A stretch of 47,318 nt of DNA, taken from NCBI GenBank assembly GCA_030427445.1, contig JAUIBQ010000007.1, positions 1 through 47,318 on the forward strand, in the 5' to 3' direction. The stretch is from a bacterium (GTDB lineage: Bacteria > Patescibacteriota > Saccharimonadia > Saccharimonadales > SZUA-47). Position numbers and translations under genes: made by a program. Each line of letters opens with the position of its first letter. Within the stretch, counting starts at the first letter, position 1. Shown piece by piece: positions 7,296-14,781 of this stretch. Below the pieces are notes generated by a model. That model ran no database searches. It was not told where the DNA came from and worked only from the letters and a program-made list of their open reading frames with translations.

Positions 7296-7844
7296 ATGAA
7301 AAATATAGTTTTTATAACTGGCAACAATGGTAAGTTCAAAGAAGCAGGGCAACTTTTGGAAGGCCTGCAAAGAGCAGATATCGATCTACCTGAAGAGCAA
7401 TCGCTAGACCCAATGCTCGTGATAGAAAAGAAAGTGGATGCAGCAAAATCCAGTATAGAAGGGCCGTTTATCGTTGAAGATACTTCTCTTTATCTGGATG
7501 GTTTAAATGGATTTCCAGGTCCGCTTATAAAATGGATGCTGCAGGCAGTCGGTACCCAGGGGATTTATTCACTGTGTAATAAGCTGCAAAGCTATGGTGC
7601 TATCGCTAAAACTGTCGTTGGTTATTACGATCCTTCGGAAGATACGATACAGTTCTTCGAAGGTGAAATAGACGGTACTATCGTCCGTCCATCGGGTAAT
7701 GAAGGTTTTGGGTGGGATGATATATTTAAGCCTAATGGTATAGATGAAACCTTCGCAGCTATGGGTGACGATTTTAAGCCAGAATTTAGTATGCGTACGC
7801 GAGCTTTTGAAAAACTGAATCAGTATCTACAGGATAAGGAGTAA
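7296..7844 (+). CDS. HAM1/RdgB-like nucleoside triphosphate pyrophosphatase
   Basis: A 182-residue protein with the ITPase (HAM1) landmarks in order: FITGNNGKFKEA (residues 5-16, substrate and metal site), VEDTSLYLDGLNGFPGP (about 66-82), and FGWDDIFKP followed by FKPEFSMRTRAF near the C-terminus. The family hydrolyses dITP/XTP to monophosphates and keeps non-canonical purines out of DNA and RNA. The sequence is diverged from classical RdgB, so exact specificity is uncertain. It lies among unrecognised genes, and three other nucleotide-related enzymes occur in the next 10 kb. Confidence 0.85.
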   Translation: MKNIVFITGNNGKFKEAGQLLEGLQRADIDLPEEQSLDPMLVIEKKVDAAKSSIEGPFIVEDTSLYLDGLNGFPGPLIKWMLQAVGTQGIYSLCNKLQSYGAIAKTVVGYYDPSEDTIQFFEGEIDGTIVRPSGNEGFGWDDIFKPNGIDETFAAMGDDFKPEFSMRTRAFEKLNQYLQDKE

Positions 7845-7858
7845 TATTATATTCATAG

Positions 7859-7879
7859 TATCTTAAGAAGCTAAGAATA
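7859..7879. repeat. Short palindromic repeat, copy A
   Basis: Contains CTTAAGAAGCTAAGAA, the 16-nt core shared with copies at 11025-11048 and 31098-31136; it can form a short stem-loop. It lies just after the HAM1-like gene. Confidence 0.55.
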
Positions 7880-7925
7880 TTCTTCTTCAAACTTCTCAAG
7901 CCTGTTTAGTGGTTCTGCGGATGTA

Positions 7926-7931
7926 TATAAT
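7926..7931 (+). promoter_or_regulatory. -10 element of a leaderless gene
   Basis: TATAAT ends 7 nt before the ATG at 7939. The longer frame from 7909 would have its first codons upstream of and across this -10, so 7939 is the better start. Confidence 0.55.
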
Positions 7932-7938
7932 CCAACTC

Positions 7939-8373
7939 ATGAATTATTTTCGAGATGCACATAGCTTTACACCGATGGAGACACCACCGGGTGAAGCACC
8001 TGAGAGGCTCAGAGAAGAGTGGGTTGGGGTGCAGATGCCACTATCACCACGCGTAGTGTATTTAGATCATCCCAAAACTCATGCAGAAGGTATGCGTTCA
8101 GGGAGTGCAATGACTGAGACAAATATCGATTTTGTTCTCGTGAGTGTTGAGAATGCACTACAAGCATTACGAGAGCATGGAAAGGACGATGCCGCAGACG
8201 AATGGCAAGTCTTAGCACGCAGAAGATATGGGGCAACAAGTCACATCTCTAGTGCGTTGCGACGAAGAGCTGCTGCACGATCACCATTTTTGTTTTTAGT
8301 AACGTCTTCTGACTTGATAAATGGGCACATCACTCTTGATCAGATGAGAAATCACTCATCATCTAGATTATAA
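7939..8373 (+). CDS. Protein of unknown function (144 aa)
   Basis: I do not recognise a family. The start is set at the ATG at 7939 because TATAAT lies 7 nt upstream; a GTG at 7909 in the same frame is upstream of that promoter. The protein is soluble, with an extended Pro-rich first third, then two helical stretches (VSVENALQALREHGKDDAADE and an Arg-rich segment SSALRRRAAARS). It has no obvious catalytic motif. The gene stands alone between two leaderless-type promoters. Confidence 0.6.
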   Translation: MNYFRDAHSFTPMETPPGEAPERLREEWVGVQMPLSPRVVYLDHPKTHAEGMRSGSAMTETNIDFVLVSVENALQALREHGKDDAADEWQVLARRRYGATSHISSALRRRAAARSPFLFLVTSSDLINGHITLDQMRNHSSSRL

Positions 8374-8432
8374 GCAACTGTACGCTTATGCTTGTGGTTT
8401 CATGAAGAAGGGAATACTATATTTTTTCAGTT

Positions 8433-9311
8433 ATGGCAGAGCAGACCTCACTTGAAATCGAGCCTTATTTTCTTGATAGCATACAGCAATTAGAGTATGC
8501 AATGGAGGAGTATTTGCATTTTATTCATGAGCGAATGCCTCCGCTTGATCTGCGCTTAGACGAAGCGAATCTTCAAGATAGATTAGAGCGCATGTTTCGC
8601 GCGTCATTTCCGCAGTCAAATGGTTCTCCACTTGTACAATTCTTGCTTCTAGCATCAGGCATAAAAATTATGCGTGCTGACCTGGGAGACGTTGAACCGA
8701 TAGTAGAGTCTGTAGATGCAATAGCCTTAGAACCTGCTAAATTTTACCCACCTAAAAAACATGTCGAAGTAAAGGAAGACCGAGTAGATTTCAGAGTTGG
8801 TCAGATATGGGACATCTTTAAAGACATTGTCCATAATATAGATTCTCTTGATAAATTAACCCAGACAGAGGAGATGACAGAATTTGACTGGCATATTCTA
8901 GAAATTTATTCATCTTTAGGAATGCAACATTTTGTTCTTGGCTCAGAGATGTGTGCCCAAGACCTGCACTGGCTTGAGAAAGGCAGACCAGGTAGGGAGA
9001 ACGAACGTGCTAAATACCTGAGCTATTTCAGAAATTACATACTCGGCTTGAAGCATACTGGTAGTCCAGAACTTGATGTGGCCAACCGGCTCACTAGAGA
9101 GACAGTAATATATACATTAGAGCCTGATACTCCTTTGCCAAACGCCTATACAAAAAATCTTTTTTATATCCCATATATACAACTTGCGCAAAAGTGGGAA
9201 GCAATTCACAGTCGACAATTTGCTACGCCAGATATTGATGCATATTTGGGAAAAACAGTACTTGGTGCTGATGTGGAAGGCGATGACTGGCAATTACTGC
9301 CTACGCGCTAA
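8433..9311 (+). CDS. Protein of unknown function (292 aa)
   Basis: Not recognised. A soluble, acidic, mostly helical protein with no signal peptide, membrane segment or clear catalytic motif. Residues 20-60 contain clustered Arg and acidic residues (LRLDEANLQDRLERMFRA), and the C-terminal half is rich in Trp, Tyr and His. No Shine-Dalgarno is present; TATATT at 8418-8423 is 9 nt upstream of the ATG, so the 5' UTR would be only a few nucleotides. Confidence 0.7.
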   Translation: MAEQTSLEIEPYFLDSIQQLEYAMEEYLHFIHERMPPLDLRLDEANLQDRLERMFRASFPQSNGSPLVQFLLLASGIKIMRADLGDVEPIVESVDAIALEPAKFYPPKKHVEVKEDRVDFRVGQIWDIFKDIVHNIDSLDKLTQTEEMTEFDWHILEIYSSLGMQHFVLGSEMCAQDLHWLEKGRPGRENERAKYLSYFRNYILGLKHTGSPELDVANRLTRETVIYTLEPDTPLPNAYTKNLFYIPYIQLAQKWEAIHSRQFATPDIDAYLGKTVLGADVEGDDWQLLPTR

Positions 9312-9352
9312 AACTTCTCATGCTTGCAAGCAACTCTTTGGAGTAGTTTAAT
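9311..9352 (+). promoter_or_regulatory. Promoter with the 19-bp CTCATGCTTGC element
   Basis: AAACTTCTCATGCTTGCAA (9311-9329) ends in a -35-like TTGCAA (9324-9329), followed by a 17-bp spacer and TTTAAT at 9347-9352. Nearly the same 19-mer recurs at 11313-11331 and 11903-11921. Confidence 0.55.
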
Positions 9353-9374
9353 ATCTGAAAAGGAGTTTAATTCT

Positions 9375-10067
9375 ATGGCAGGAGAAAGAATTTCAGCAGA
9401 TGAGCTGTTTGGACAAAATGAAGCGCTCATTGAAAGTATAGGGAGAGACGCTTTTCAATACGGTGAGAGGATGGGAAGGCAGAAAAGAGAAGAACTTGAA
9501 GCACATGTTGATTTGTTTCATGGTGGAGAAAGAGGGCTGGATGAGATTGCTGCCCGTTTTGCTTTAAAAGCTCAAGATCGCTTTAAAATCGGGGTAGAGC
9601 GTGGTGAGCACAATACACTTTATATGAACGATGCTGGATTTATAGCTTTGCTTGCTATGACTGCTGAATCTAGCCAAGGTAGACACTTCAGGTCAGTGTT
9701 TGAAGTTGATCAGCCAGAGCTTAATTATCCAGAAGTAGTTGATGTTACACATCCTTCGACGAATGACGCGAGTTTATTGGGGGTAAAATTTCCTAGCGGT
9801 AAAGTAGAGCTTAAGTTCGGCAGTGGCGCTAGTTTGACAGATATAAGAAATATTGCAGCAATTGATATGTGGCAGTCATCCGACTTATTCAGTCAACGAG
9901 TAGAGCAGGTGTTTCCATTCGGAAGAAAAGGAAGACTTTCGTTTGCACTTCACGAAGTGGTGCGGATTGAGACGACAGACGGTGATTTATGGCAGAACCC
10001 CCATTTCTCACCAGAAGGTCTTCGTCTTACTAAAAAGCCAGTGGATATATTCGGGCAAAGAGGGTAA
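9375..10067 (+). CDS. Protein of unknown function (230 aa), first of three
   Basis: Not recognised. The start is placed at the ATG at 9375, which follows AAAGGAG at a 9-nt distance; a TTG-type start upstream would fall inside the promoter. The N-terminal part is helical and charged (YGERMGRQKREELEAHVDLF), the C-terminal half looks beta-rich. No membrane segment. It begins a likely operon with the genes at 10069 and 10480, since the next start codon follows 1 nt after this stop with its Shine-Dalgarno inside this gene. Confidence 0.65.
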   Translation: MAGERISADELFGQNEALIESIGRDAFQYGERMGRQKREELEAHVDLFHGGERGLDEIAARFALKAQDRFKIGVERGEHNTLYMNDAGFIALLAMTAESSQGRHFRSVFEVDQPELNYPEVVDVTHPSTNDASLLGVKFPSGKVELKFGSGASLTDIRNIAAIDMWQSSDLFSQRVEQVFPFGRKGRLSFALHEVVRIETTDGDLWQNPHFSPEGLRLTKKPVDIFGQRG

Positions 10068-10068
10068 C

Positions 10069-10473
10069 ATGCAGTTTGAACGAGCCAGATGGGACAGTAG
10101 GCGGGACGACGAAGACTTCGTAAGTATCGAGGTGAGCCCGTCATTAGAGGGTGGAATTTTCGTAGCGACTTTTCGTGGCGAGATGGCTGTAGGAACCAGT
10201 GCGATTATTCACGGACTTGATGAAGTGGAAGGTAGAGCTTTAGAGGCAGGCGATGTTGACACATTAGGGTATAGACTTAGGGAGCTTTCAGCAGGAGTAT
10301 TTAGTTTATATAACTGCAAGGCATCAGTAGTTAACGGAAATCGATCAACACCATGTAGTGATGGCATATTGCGTGAATTTGCTCCTTTGAGTCGACGAAG
10401 GGCAGAAGTTAATAGCCCAAAAGGCTTAGAGCTACAAGAGCGCATAGCCACAGAAATCACTAGAGGCTATTAG
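10069..10473 (+). CDS. Protein of unknown function (134 aa)
   Basis: Not recognised. The ATG at 10069 lies 1 nt after the upstream stop and is preceded by AGAGGG, so this start is preferred over the longer frame that runs back into the previous gene. The product begins MQFERARWDSRRDDEDF, with a central beta-rich segment and a basic C-terminal third. Position indicates co-translation with its neighbours. Confidence 0.6.
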   Translation: MQFERARWDSRRDDEDFVSIEVSPSLEGGIFVATFRGEMAVGTSAIIHGLDEVEGRALEAGDVDTLGYRLRELSAGVFSLYNCKASVVNGNRSTPCSDGILREFAPLSRRRAEVNSPKGLELQERIATEITRGY

Positions 10474-10479
10474 AAAGTA

Positions 10480-10971
10480 ATGTATTTGCCAGAAAATATG
10501 CAATCAGCTTCACCAGAAGACGTGAAGGGAGTTTTAGATGCTCTTGACGTACTTTTTATGGAAAACAAAGACAAAATTGATGAGTTAAATAGAGCACAAG
10601 AAGAAGAAATGCTTGCGGGTGATTCAGAGTATCGTGAGGTGATAGAACGACAAGCAAAATGGCATGGCATGACAGTAGAGCAAGTGATGGAAAAAACACG
10701 ATCTATGCAAATGTATGAATTAGAGCCAGTAGATGAACTTTTGGGCTTTCGTGCAAGCAGATACCCTGAGCCTTTCATGTTTACACTAGGAATTGTTGCA
10801 AGACAATACGACTATGACAGCTATGACGGTGTACATATACATAGTTATCCCGAAACTGGTTTAAAGTTAGATTTCGGCTACGATATTCCTGGAGTGCATA
10901 GAGCTACAGTTGCAGATTGTGAAGAGCTAAAACGTCAGCTTGGAGCCACTTGGGTTATAGGACTTATTTAG
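10480..10971 (+). CDS. Protein of unknown function (163 aa)
   Basis: Not recognised. Begins 6 nt after the previous stop, so it is the third gene of the unit. The first half is strongly helical with clustered Glu, Lys and Met (FMENKDKIDELNRAQEEEML), possibly coiled coil; the second half is Tyr- and Gly-rich with more strand character (YDYDSYDGVHIHSYPETG). An ATG at 10498 is a possible alternative start. No enzyme motif visible. Confidence 0.65.
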   Translation: MYLPENMQSASPEDVKGVLDALDVLFMENKDKIDELNRAQEEEMLAGDSEYREVIERQAKWHGMTVEQVMEKTRSMQMYELEPVDELLGFRASRYPEPFMFTLGIVARQYDYDSYDGVHIHSYPETGLKLDFGYDIPGVHRATVADCEELKRQLGATWVIGLI

Positions 10972-11024
10972 GAAAGTGACGAACTCATATAGCGCAAAGA
11001 AGTATATTACGTAGCTGTATTCGT

Positions 11025-11048
11025 AATTTCTTAAGAAACTAAGAAATT
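11025..11048. repeat. Short palindromic repeat, copy B
   Basis: A perfect 9-bp inverted repeat (AATTTCTTA and TAAGAAATT) around a 6-nt loop AGAAAC. The core CTTAAGAAACTAAGAA is identical to copy C at 31.1 kb. Not followed by a T run, so not a standard terminator. Confidence 0.6.
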
Positions 11049-11096
11049 AATCGAAATAGTGTAATTATTTAATGACCGCTTTTCGTGCGGAGACGC

Positions 11097-11267
11097 CCTA
11101 TCTTTTGAGTCATCAAAAGATTGGATCAAAAATGACTCGCGACTAGCAAAACGTCTTTGCTCTGAAGTGCAGAAACAAACGTGCTTGTGGAACGCAAGCG
11201 ACCCAAAAAGTTTTTTAGTTACTATTTTTGGGCTAGTCCTCAGCAACGATTCGTTCATTTCTGCACT
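11097..11267. other. Hairpin-rich noncoding segment
   Basis: The roughly 390-bp gap between genes holds several inverted repeats: ATCTTTTGA/TCAAAAGAT around a 4-nt loop (about 11099-11120), a long-range 10-bp pair AGTGCAGAAA (11166-11175) with TTTCTGCACT (11258-11267), and nested within it CCCAAAAA (11202-11209) with TTTTTGGG (11225-11232). No convincing coding frame. Possibly a structured RNA or remnant of a small element. Confidence 0.4.
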
Positions 11268-11312
11268 CCATTGCAAGAGTTTTGCTAGAGCGAGGAACAA
11301 CACGCATTATCT

Positions 11313-11353
11313 AAACCCCTCATGCTTGCAAAATTCACGAGTTGCTCTATACA
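11313..11353 (+). promoter_or_regulatory. Promoter with the 19-bp CTCATGCTTGC element, second copy
   Basis: AAACCCCTCATGCTTGCAA (11313-11331) ends in TTGCAA; a 16-bp spacer leads to TATACA at 11348-11353. The ATG at 11362 follows 8 nt later without a Shine-Dalgarno. Confidence 0.5.
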
Positions 11354-11361
11354 TATAGTAG

Positions 11362-11850
11362 ATGAGATACGAAACAGGACTTATAGAAGATAAAGATTTG
11401 GCATGGGAAATGGCTCATGCAGAGCTACCATACAGAGAGCTTCAACTACTTGCTATTGGCCATGGTTTAGTAGAAATTGCTAAGCAGATGAATGGACATG
11501 CGAATTCCACATCAGCAAACGTAAGAAAAAAGTATCTTGCGCAGGTGAGGCGAGAAAGACATGAAGAAATCTGGAACGAATACAACGGTAGAGTTTGCAC
11601 GGAAGAAGACTTTAGAAGACTATCTAAAAGAGGTGGTGGCATGGCTTGGGCGAGCTTAGTTGCCAAGTTGCAGAGTGAAGAGGCTGAGCAAATGCCAATA
11701 AGACTAGTACCAATAGTTGAGGATGAGTTTGCCATAGTTGGGGATTTTGCAACGGCTGCGTGGGGCATGAGAAATGTTCGCATGGGACAAATCCTCGGCC
11801 AGTTCAACACTCAACTTGAAGAATACCAAACACAAATAAAACAGCCCTAA
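11362..11850 (+). CDS. Protein of unknown function (162 aa)
   Basis: Not recognised. Soluble, largely helical, with a basic central segment (NVRKKYLAQVRRERHEEIW, about residues 52-70) that could bind nucleic acid, and a more hydrophobic C-terminal half with FATAAWGMRNV. The start has no Shine-Dalgarno and lies 8 nt after a TATACA -10, so translation is probably leaderless or nearly so. It stands alone between two copies of the CTCATGCTTGC promoter element. Confidence 0.6.
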   Translation: MRYETGLIEDKDLAWEMAHAELPYRELQLLAIGHGLVEIAKQMNGHANSTSANVRKKYLAQVRRERHEEIWNEYNGRVCTEEDFRRLSKRGGGMAWASLVAKLQSEEAEQMPIRLVPIVEDEFAIVGDFATAAWGMRNVRMGQILGQFNTQLEEYQTQIKQP

Positions 11851-11902
11851 GGCATCCTTTCTTCTGAAAACCTAGTACTTAAAAACCCGCGAGAACCATA
11901 CA

Positions 11903-11941
11903 AAACCTCTCATGCTTGCGACAATAGGGATTTGGTATGAT
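11903..11941 (+). promoter_or_regulatory. Promoter with the 19-bp CTCATGCTTGC element, third copy
   Basis: AAACCTCTCATGCTTGCGA (11903-11921), then TATGAT at 11936-11941, exactly 6 nt before the ATG at 11948. Here the spacing from TTGCGA to the -10 is 14 bp, so the conserved 19-mer may be an activator or operator site rather than only a -35. Confidence 0.5.
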
Positions 11942-11947
11942 TAGACC

Positions 11948-12514
11948 ATGAGCCCAAAGGACATAGCCACAAAAATCAAGCAGACTAACTTTAATAGTAA
12001 CCCTGTAATTATTGCGATTGATAGCTTCGGCGGTGCAGGTAAATCTACTCTAGCCAAAGCGTTAAAAAACGAACTTACATCTGCTGCGATTGTTGAAGTC
12101 GACGATTTTTATTTGTTTGGAGTGAGTAGCGATGCTGATAAAACAAACTTCGACAGAGCTAGACTTGTGGATCAAGTTTTACAACCGTTACGACAAGGGC
12201 GTAAGGCGTCATACCAGAGATCAATCGACGAGAATAACCATCTCAGCGATTTTATTGATGTGCCGAAAGTTGATTATGTAATTCTTGAAGGTGTGTCTAG
12301 TTTTCACCCAGACATCGCCGAGTACGTCGACTACAGAGTGTGGATTGAGATATCTGCAGAAGAAGCACAGAGACGAATGAGCGAGAGGGACAAAAGTGAA
12401 GGCCAGGATCACGGCGATGAGTTTTGGAGCCACCATACAAACAGTTACCAGGCCTATAAAGACCTACACCACCCAGAATCCAAAGCAGACATCATCCTCA
12501 ACCACGCACAATAG
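11948..12514 (+). CDS. Uridine-kinase-like P-loop protein
   Basis: A 188-residue NTPase of the uridine/phosphoribulokinase type. A Walker A motif DSFGGAGKSTLA (about residues 25-36) is followed by VEVDDFYLFG, which matches the DDFY motif of this family, and by a hydrophobic strand with Glu (YVILEGVSSFHP). An Arg-rich lid (EEAQRRMSERDKSEGQDHG) follows. The likely reaction is phosphorylation of a nucleoside or related small molecule; the substrate cannot be read from sequence. No Shine-Dalgarno; start placed 6 nt after TATGAT. Confidence 0.8.
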   Translation: MSPKDIATKIKQTNFNSNPVIIAIDSFGGAGKSTLAKALKNELTSAAIVEVDDFYLFGVSSDADKTNFDRARLVDQVLQPLRQGRKASYQRSIDENNHLSDFIDVPKVDYVILEGVSSFHPDIAEYVDYRVWIEISAEEAQRRMSERDKSEGQDHGDEFWSHHTNSYQAYKDLHHPESKADIILNHAQ

Positions 12515-12714
12515 GCAGTTAGAACTAGCTCCCATCCAACCACAACGATACTATGCTATAGCTAGATGAATATTCTTTGTATTCTTTAGGTTTATTTTTT
12601 ATACATTTAATGCTTATAAAATTTAAAGATTAGCGTTATACAAATAAGGTAACATGAATAACACTTATAATATTACGTCATTCTGGTTATTAGTTTTGGC
12701 TTCACTAATAAACG
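12515..12714. other. Gap between convergent genes, no clear feature
   Basis: AT-rich. A 37-codon frame from the ATG at 12655 runs antisense into the end of the next gene and is probably chance. I see no strong terminator here. Confidence 0.3.
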
Positions 12715-14151
12715 TTAGTCATCATTTAATTCATCTTGGTTGGCAAGCTTGTAGCGTGTATTGCGTTTAGCCCCTGAAGTAGGTTGAATTTTGATAAGCA
12801 ACCCTTGTGATGTCCATTTATTAAACATTGATGACATTTTATACGCCTGTATTACGCCCGACACAGCCCGAGCTTGTTTGTTATTGATATATTTATTTTT
12901 TAAGAGAAAGTCTCTGACTTTCTCCCATTCAGATAGTCTAACCTCATTAAATAGACCAACCTCAACGGAGTCGTCATAGGTTGGGTATGTCCAATATATT
13001 GGAGGATATAGGTTCGACGTCTGCATTTCATTTTGCATTGCCTTGACTCCTTCGTTTTGATCGAGATTAGGGGGTTGGGGAAATTCTCTTAGGTGTTTAA
13101 CTATTAAGTCATTACGATAACCATCAGATCTGACTCTACCTATGTTGTTTTTCGTTATGTTGTATGGGAATAATCCTGGACTTTTTATTTCAATCCTGTC
13201 CTCGAAAATCTTTACCTCAATGTCTCTTTTTATATGGTAGTCTCGATGGATTACGGCATTAGTAATTGCTTCTTTCACTGCACGTTCTGGAATTTGATAT
13301 TTTGTTATAAATCCAGACTGCAGTTCTATCCCTGATCTAAGCAGAGTCAAAACACGTTCATGAGCCTTTGCGATTAGATGTATAAGCGGTCCTTCTATGG
13401 TCTCAGGCTTTCCTACTAGATTTGGAACTTTTTGGTAGTCTTCAAATGTTCCGGTATACTGCAGTATCCTAATTGTGCACTTTGTTTCCATTAGGTTTGT
13501 GGGATGATCTGCAAATAAAAGAACTGCTGCTCTGGTGGGGAGTAGCTTGTTGGAGGAGTTTTTTCTTGCCAGTCCTGTCTTATACAATACGTCTTTGATA
13601 TTGCTGCCTACTATATTTCTTCCTGTCTTCCAGTCATGGTATGTCAAAGTATCAAGTAGCTCGAAGTCAACTTTAACCAATTCTTTATCGGCTTTTTCAA
13701 AACCTTTTGCATAACTTAGCTTAATTACTTCTTGAGGGGTTAATCGTTTATTACCTTTTTGTAACCTTACGTATACATAGTTATTTATTGAATGGAAGCA
13801 ATTTGTGGCCTTCGGGACTCTTATTATCGCTATTGTTTTTGCGCATTCTTTTTCCAAAATAAGTTGAGGCTTTGCAATATCGCTTAGGGGAGGCACTATG
13901 AGTTGAATTTTACGCATTAATTCGTCAAACAGTTCTTTATTAAGTTCTATGCCTGAAATTCTAGCTAAGTTTTTCTTTTTTGTTTTCTCTGGGTCGTCAA
14001 TGCCTATCACTATTTGACCCCCGTCTGTATTTGCCATAGCAACAATGGTCTCAATTATTTTTGCTACGACTTTATCGCCTGCAAGTTCTTTGAATTCAAT
14101 ATTTTGAGTCTCTTCTGGGATATCAAGTAATAATTTTGTGATACTTAACAT
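12715..14151 (-). CDS. AlbA_2/Schlafen-type ATP-binding protein (RecG C-terminal-like)
   Basis: A 478-residue protein. The N-terminal region ETQNIEFKE, then MANTDGGQIVIGIDD, is the AlbA_2 (Schlafen AlbA_2) nucleic-acid-binding fold. The middle part with PERAVKEAITNAVIHRDY and IEVKIFEDRIEIKSPGLFP is the HATPase_c_4 region seen in the same proteins. A winged-helix-like end (EWEKVRDFLLKNKYINNKQARAVSG) follows. Such proteins are often annotated as transcriptional regulators or RecG-like and are frequent in accessory and defence-like islands; function is not established. The start is moved to the ATG at 14149-14151 because TACAAT lies exactly 6 nt upstream and the longer frame's ATG precedes that -10. 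Confidence 0.85.
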   Translation of the reverse strand: MLSITKLLLDIPEETQNIEFKELAGDKVVAKIIETIVAMANTDGGQIVIGIDDPEKTKKKNLARISGIELNKELFDELMRKIQLIVPPLSDIAKPQLILEKECAKTIAIIRVPKATNCFHSINNYVYVRLQKGNKRLTPQEVIKLSYAKGFEKADKELVKVDFELLDTLTYHDWKTGRNIVGSNIKDVLYKTGLARKNSSNKLLPTRAAVLLFADHPTNLMETKCTIRILQYTGTFEDYQKVPNLVGKPETIEGPLIHLIAKAHERVLTLLRSGIELQSGFITKYQIPERAVKEAITNAVIHRDYHIKRDIEVKIFEDRIEIKSPGLFPYNITKNNIGRVRSDGYRNDLIVKHLREFPQPPNLDQNEGVKAMQNEMQTSNLYPPIYWTYPTYDDSVEVGLFNEVRLSEWEKVRDFLLKNKYINNKQARAVSGVIQAYKMSSMFNKWTSQGLLIKIQPTSGAKRNTRYKLANQDELNDD

Positions 14152-14157
14152 GGAGTC

Positions 14158-14163
14158 ATTGTA
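14158..14163 (-). promoter_or_regulatory. -10 element of the leaderless AlbA_2 gene
   Basis: TACAAT on the minus strand, then GACTCC (6 nt) and ATG. No convincing -35 and no Shine-Dalgarno. Confidence 0.55.
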
Positions 14164-14191
14164 CAACATAGACTTCCGTTTCTTAGAAATT

Positions 14192-14417
14192 TATAAAAGT
14201 GTGTTTTCTCGGCATAAAACGGGAAAACCACGGTAGTAAGGCTGGCCTCTTGCGTTCCGAATTCGTGTTGCTTTTTCATGAGCAAGCAAGCTTGTATTGA
14301 TTGTTATGAAAAATGCTGCCTGTCAGGCACGGACATCAGCGAGCCAGAGCTCAATCGCCGTTCTTCTCGCCCGTTGCGGGGTTTTTGCCTACTTTTGGAT
14401 CTGTAGCTAAAAGTAGG
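14192..14417 (+). other. Possible small RNA region with terminator
   Basis: The 318-bp gap between divergent genes contains a -10-like TATAAA near 14192, a GCCTGTCAGGC hairpin near 14323, and a GC-rich stem (CCCG/CGGG at 14370-14380) followed by GTTTTTG, which resembles a terminator on the plus strand. A further perfect 9-bp hairpin CCTACTTTT/AAAAGTAGG lies at 14388-14417. Nothing upstream on this strand codes for protein, so a short RNA is possible. Confidence 0.35.
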
Positions 14418-14457
14418 TCTTGGGTGCAGGGACGAAGTCGCCCGCAAAATATTTTGC

Positions 14458-14463
14458 TATAAT
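14458..14463 (+). promoter_or_regulatory. Extended -10 of a leaderless gene
   Basis: TGCTATAAT (TATAAT at 14458-14463) is followed by exactly 6 nt and the ATG at 14470. Confidence 0.6.
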
Positions 14464-14469
14464 CAATCC

Positions 14470-14694
14470 ATGGAAAGAAATACAGGTTCACTAGCAAGAG
14501 CAGCAATAGGACGTATCATTGGTTCGATATTACCGCGGGATGACGCATTCAGAGAAGAGTATGATCATAGCCATCTGCAAGAATATCACGGGCCAAGATA
14601 CGATGATCCACAGCAACTTGCTGAGGTTAGACGACGTCTTGGTATGTCAGTACTGAAGCAAGAAGTTGAACAATCACCACTTCCAACTGAATAA
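14470..14694 (+). CDS. Small protein of unknown function (74 aa)
   Basis: Not recognised. It begins MERNTGSLARAAIGRIIGSI, a possibly amphipathic helix, and continues with a charged, His- and Glu-rich segment (REEYDHSHLQEYHGP) and a C-terminal helix (QQLAEVRRRLGMSVLKQEVE). The precise -10 spacing supports it as a real gene. An intergenic repeat and the promoter of the next gene follow. Confidence 0.55.
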   Translation: MERNTGSLARAAIGRIIGSILPRDDAFREEYDHSHLQEYHGPRYDDPQQLAEVRRRLGMSVLKQEVEQSPLPTE

Positions 14695-14700
14695 TCAAAA

Positions 14701-14733
14701 ACCAAAATGGTGTTAATTCTTAGGAAGTTAACC
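14701..14733. repeat. Intergenic repeat, short relative
   Basis: CCAAAATGGTGT, then TTAGGAAGTTAA, matches the first two thirds of the repeat at 15608-15659. It lies a few bases after a stop codon, as do the other copies. Confidence 0.5.
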
Positions 14734-14744
14734 AACTTATATAG

Positions 14745-14773
14745 TTGCCTAATATTGTATAATGTTATATAAT
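14745..14773 (+). promoter_or_regulatory. Promoter of the 14.8-kb gene
   Basis: TTGCCT (14745-14750), 17-bp spacer, TATAAT (14768-14773); the ATG follows 8 nt later with no Shine-Dalgarno. Confidence 0.65.
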
Positions 14774-14781
14774 TTATAGAC

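Noticed and set aside
12655-12768. 37-codon frame starting at an ATG after AAGG
   Set aside because: Its second half runs antisense into the C-terminal codons of the AlbA_2 gene and it has no terminator; likely chance.
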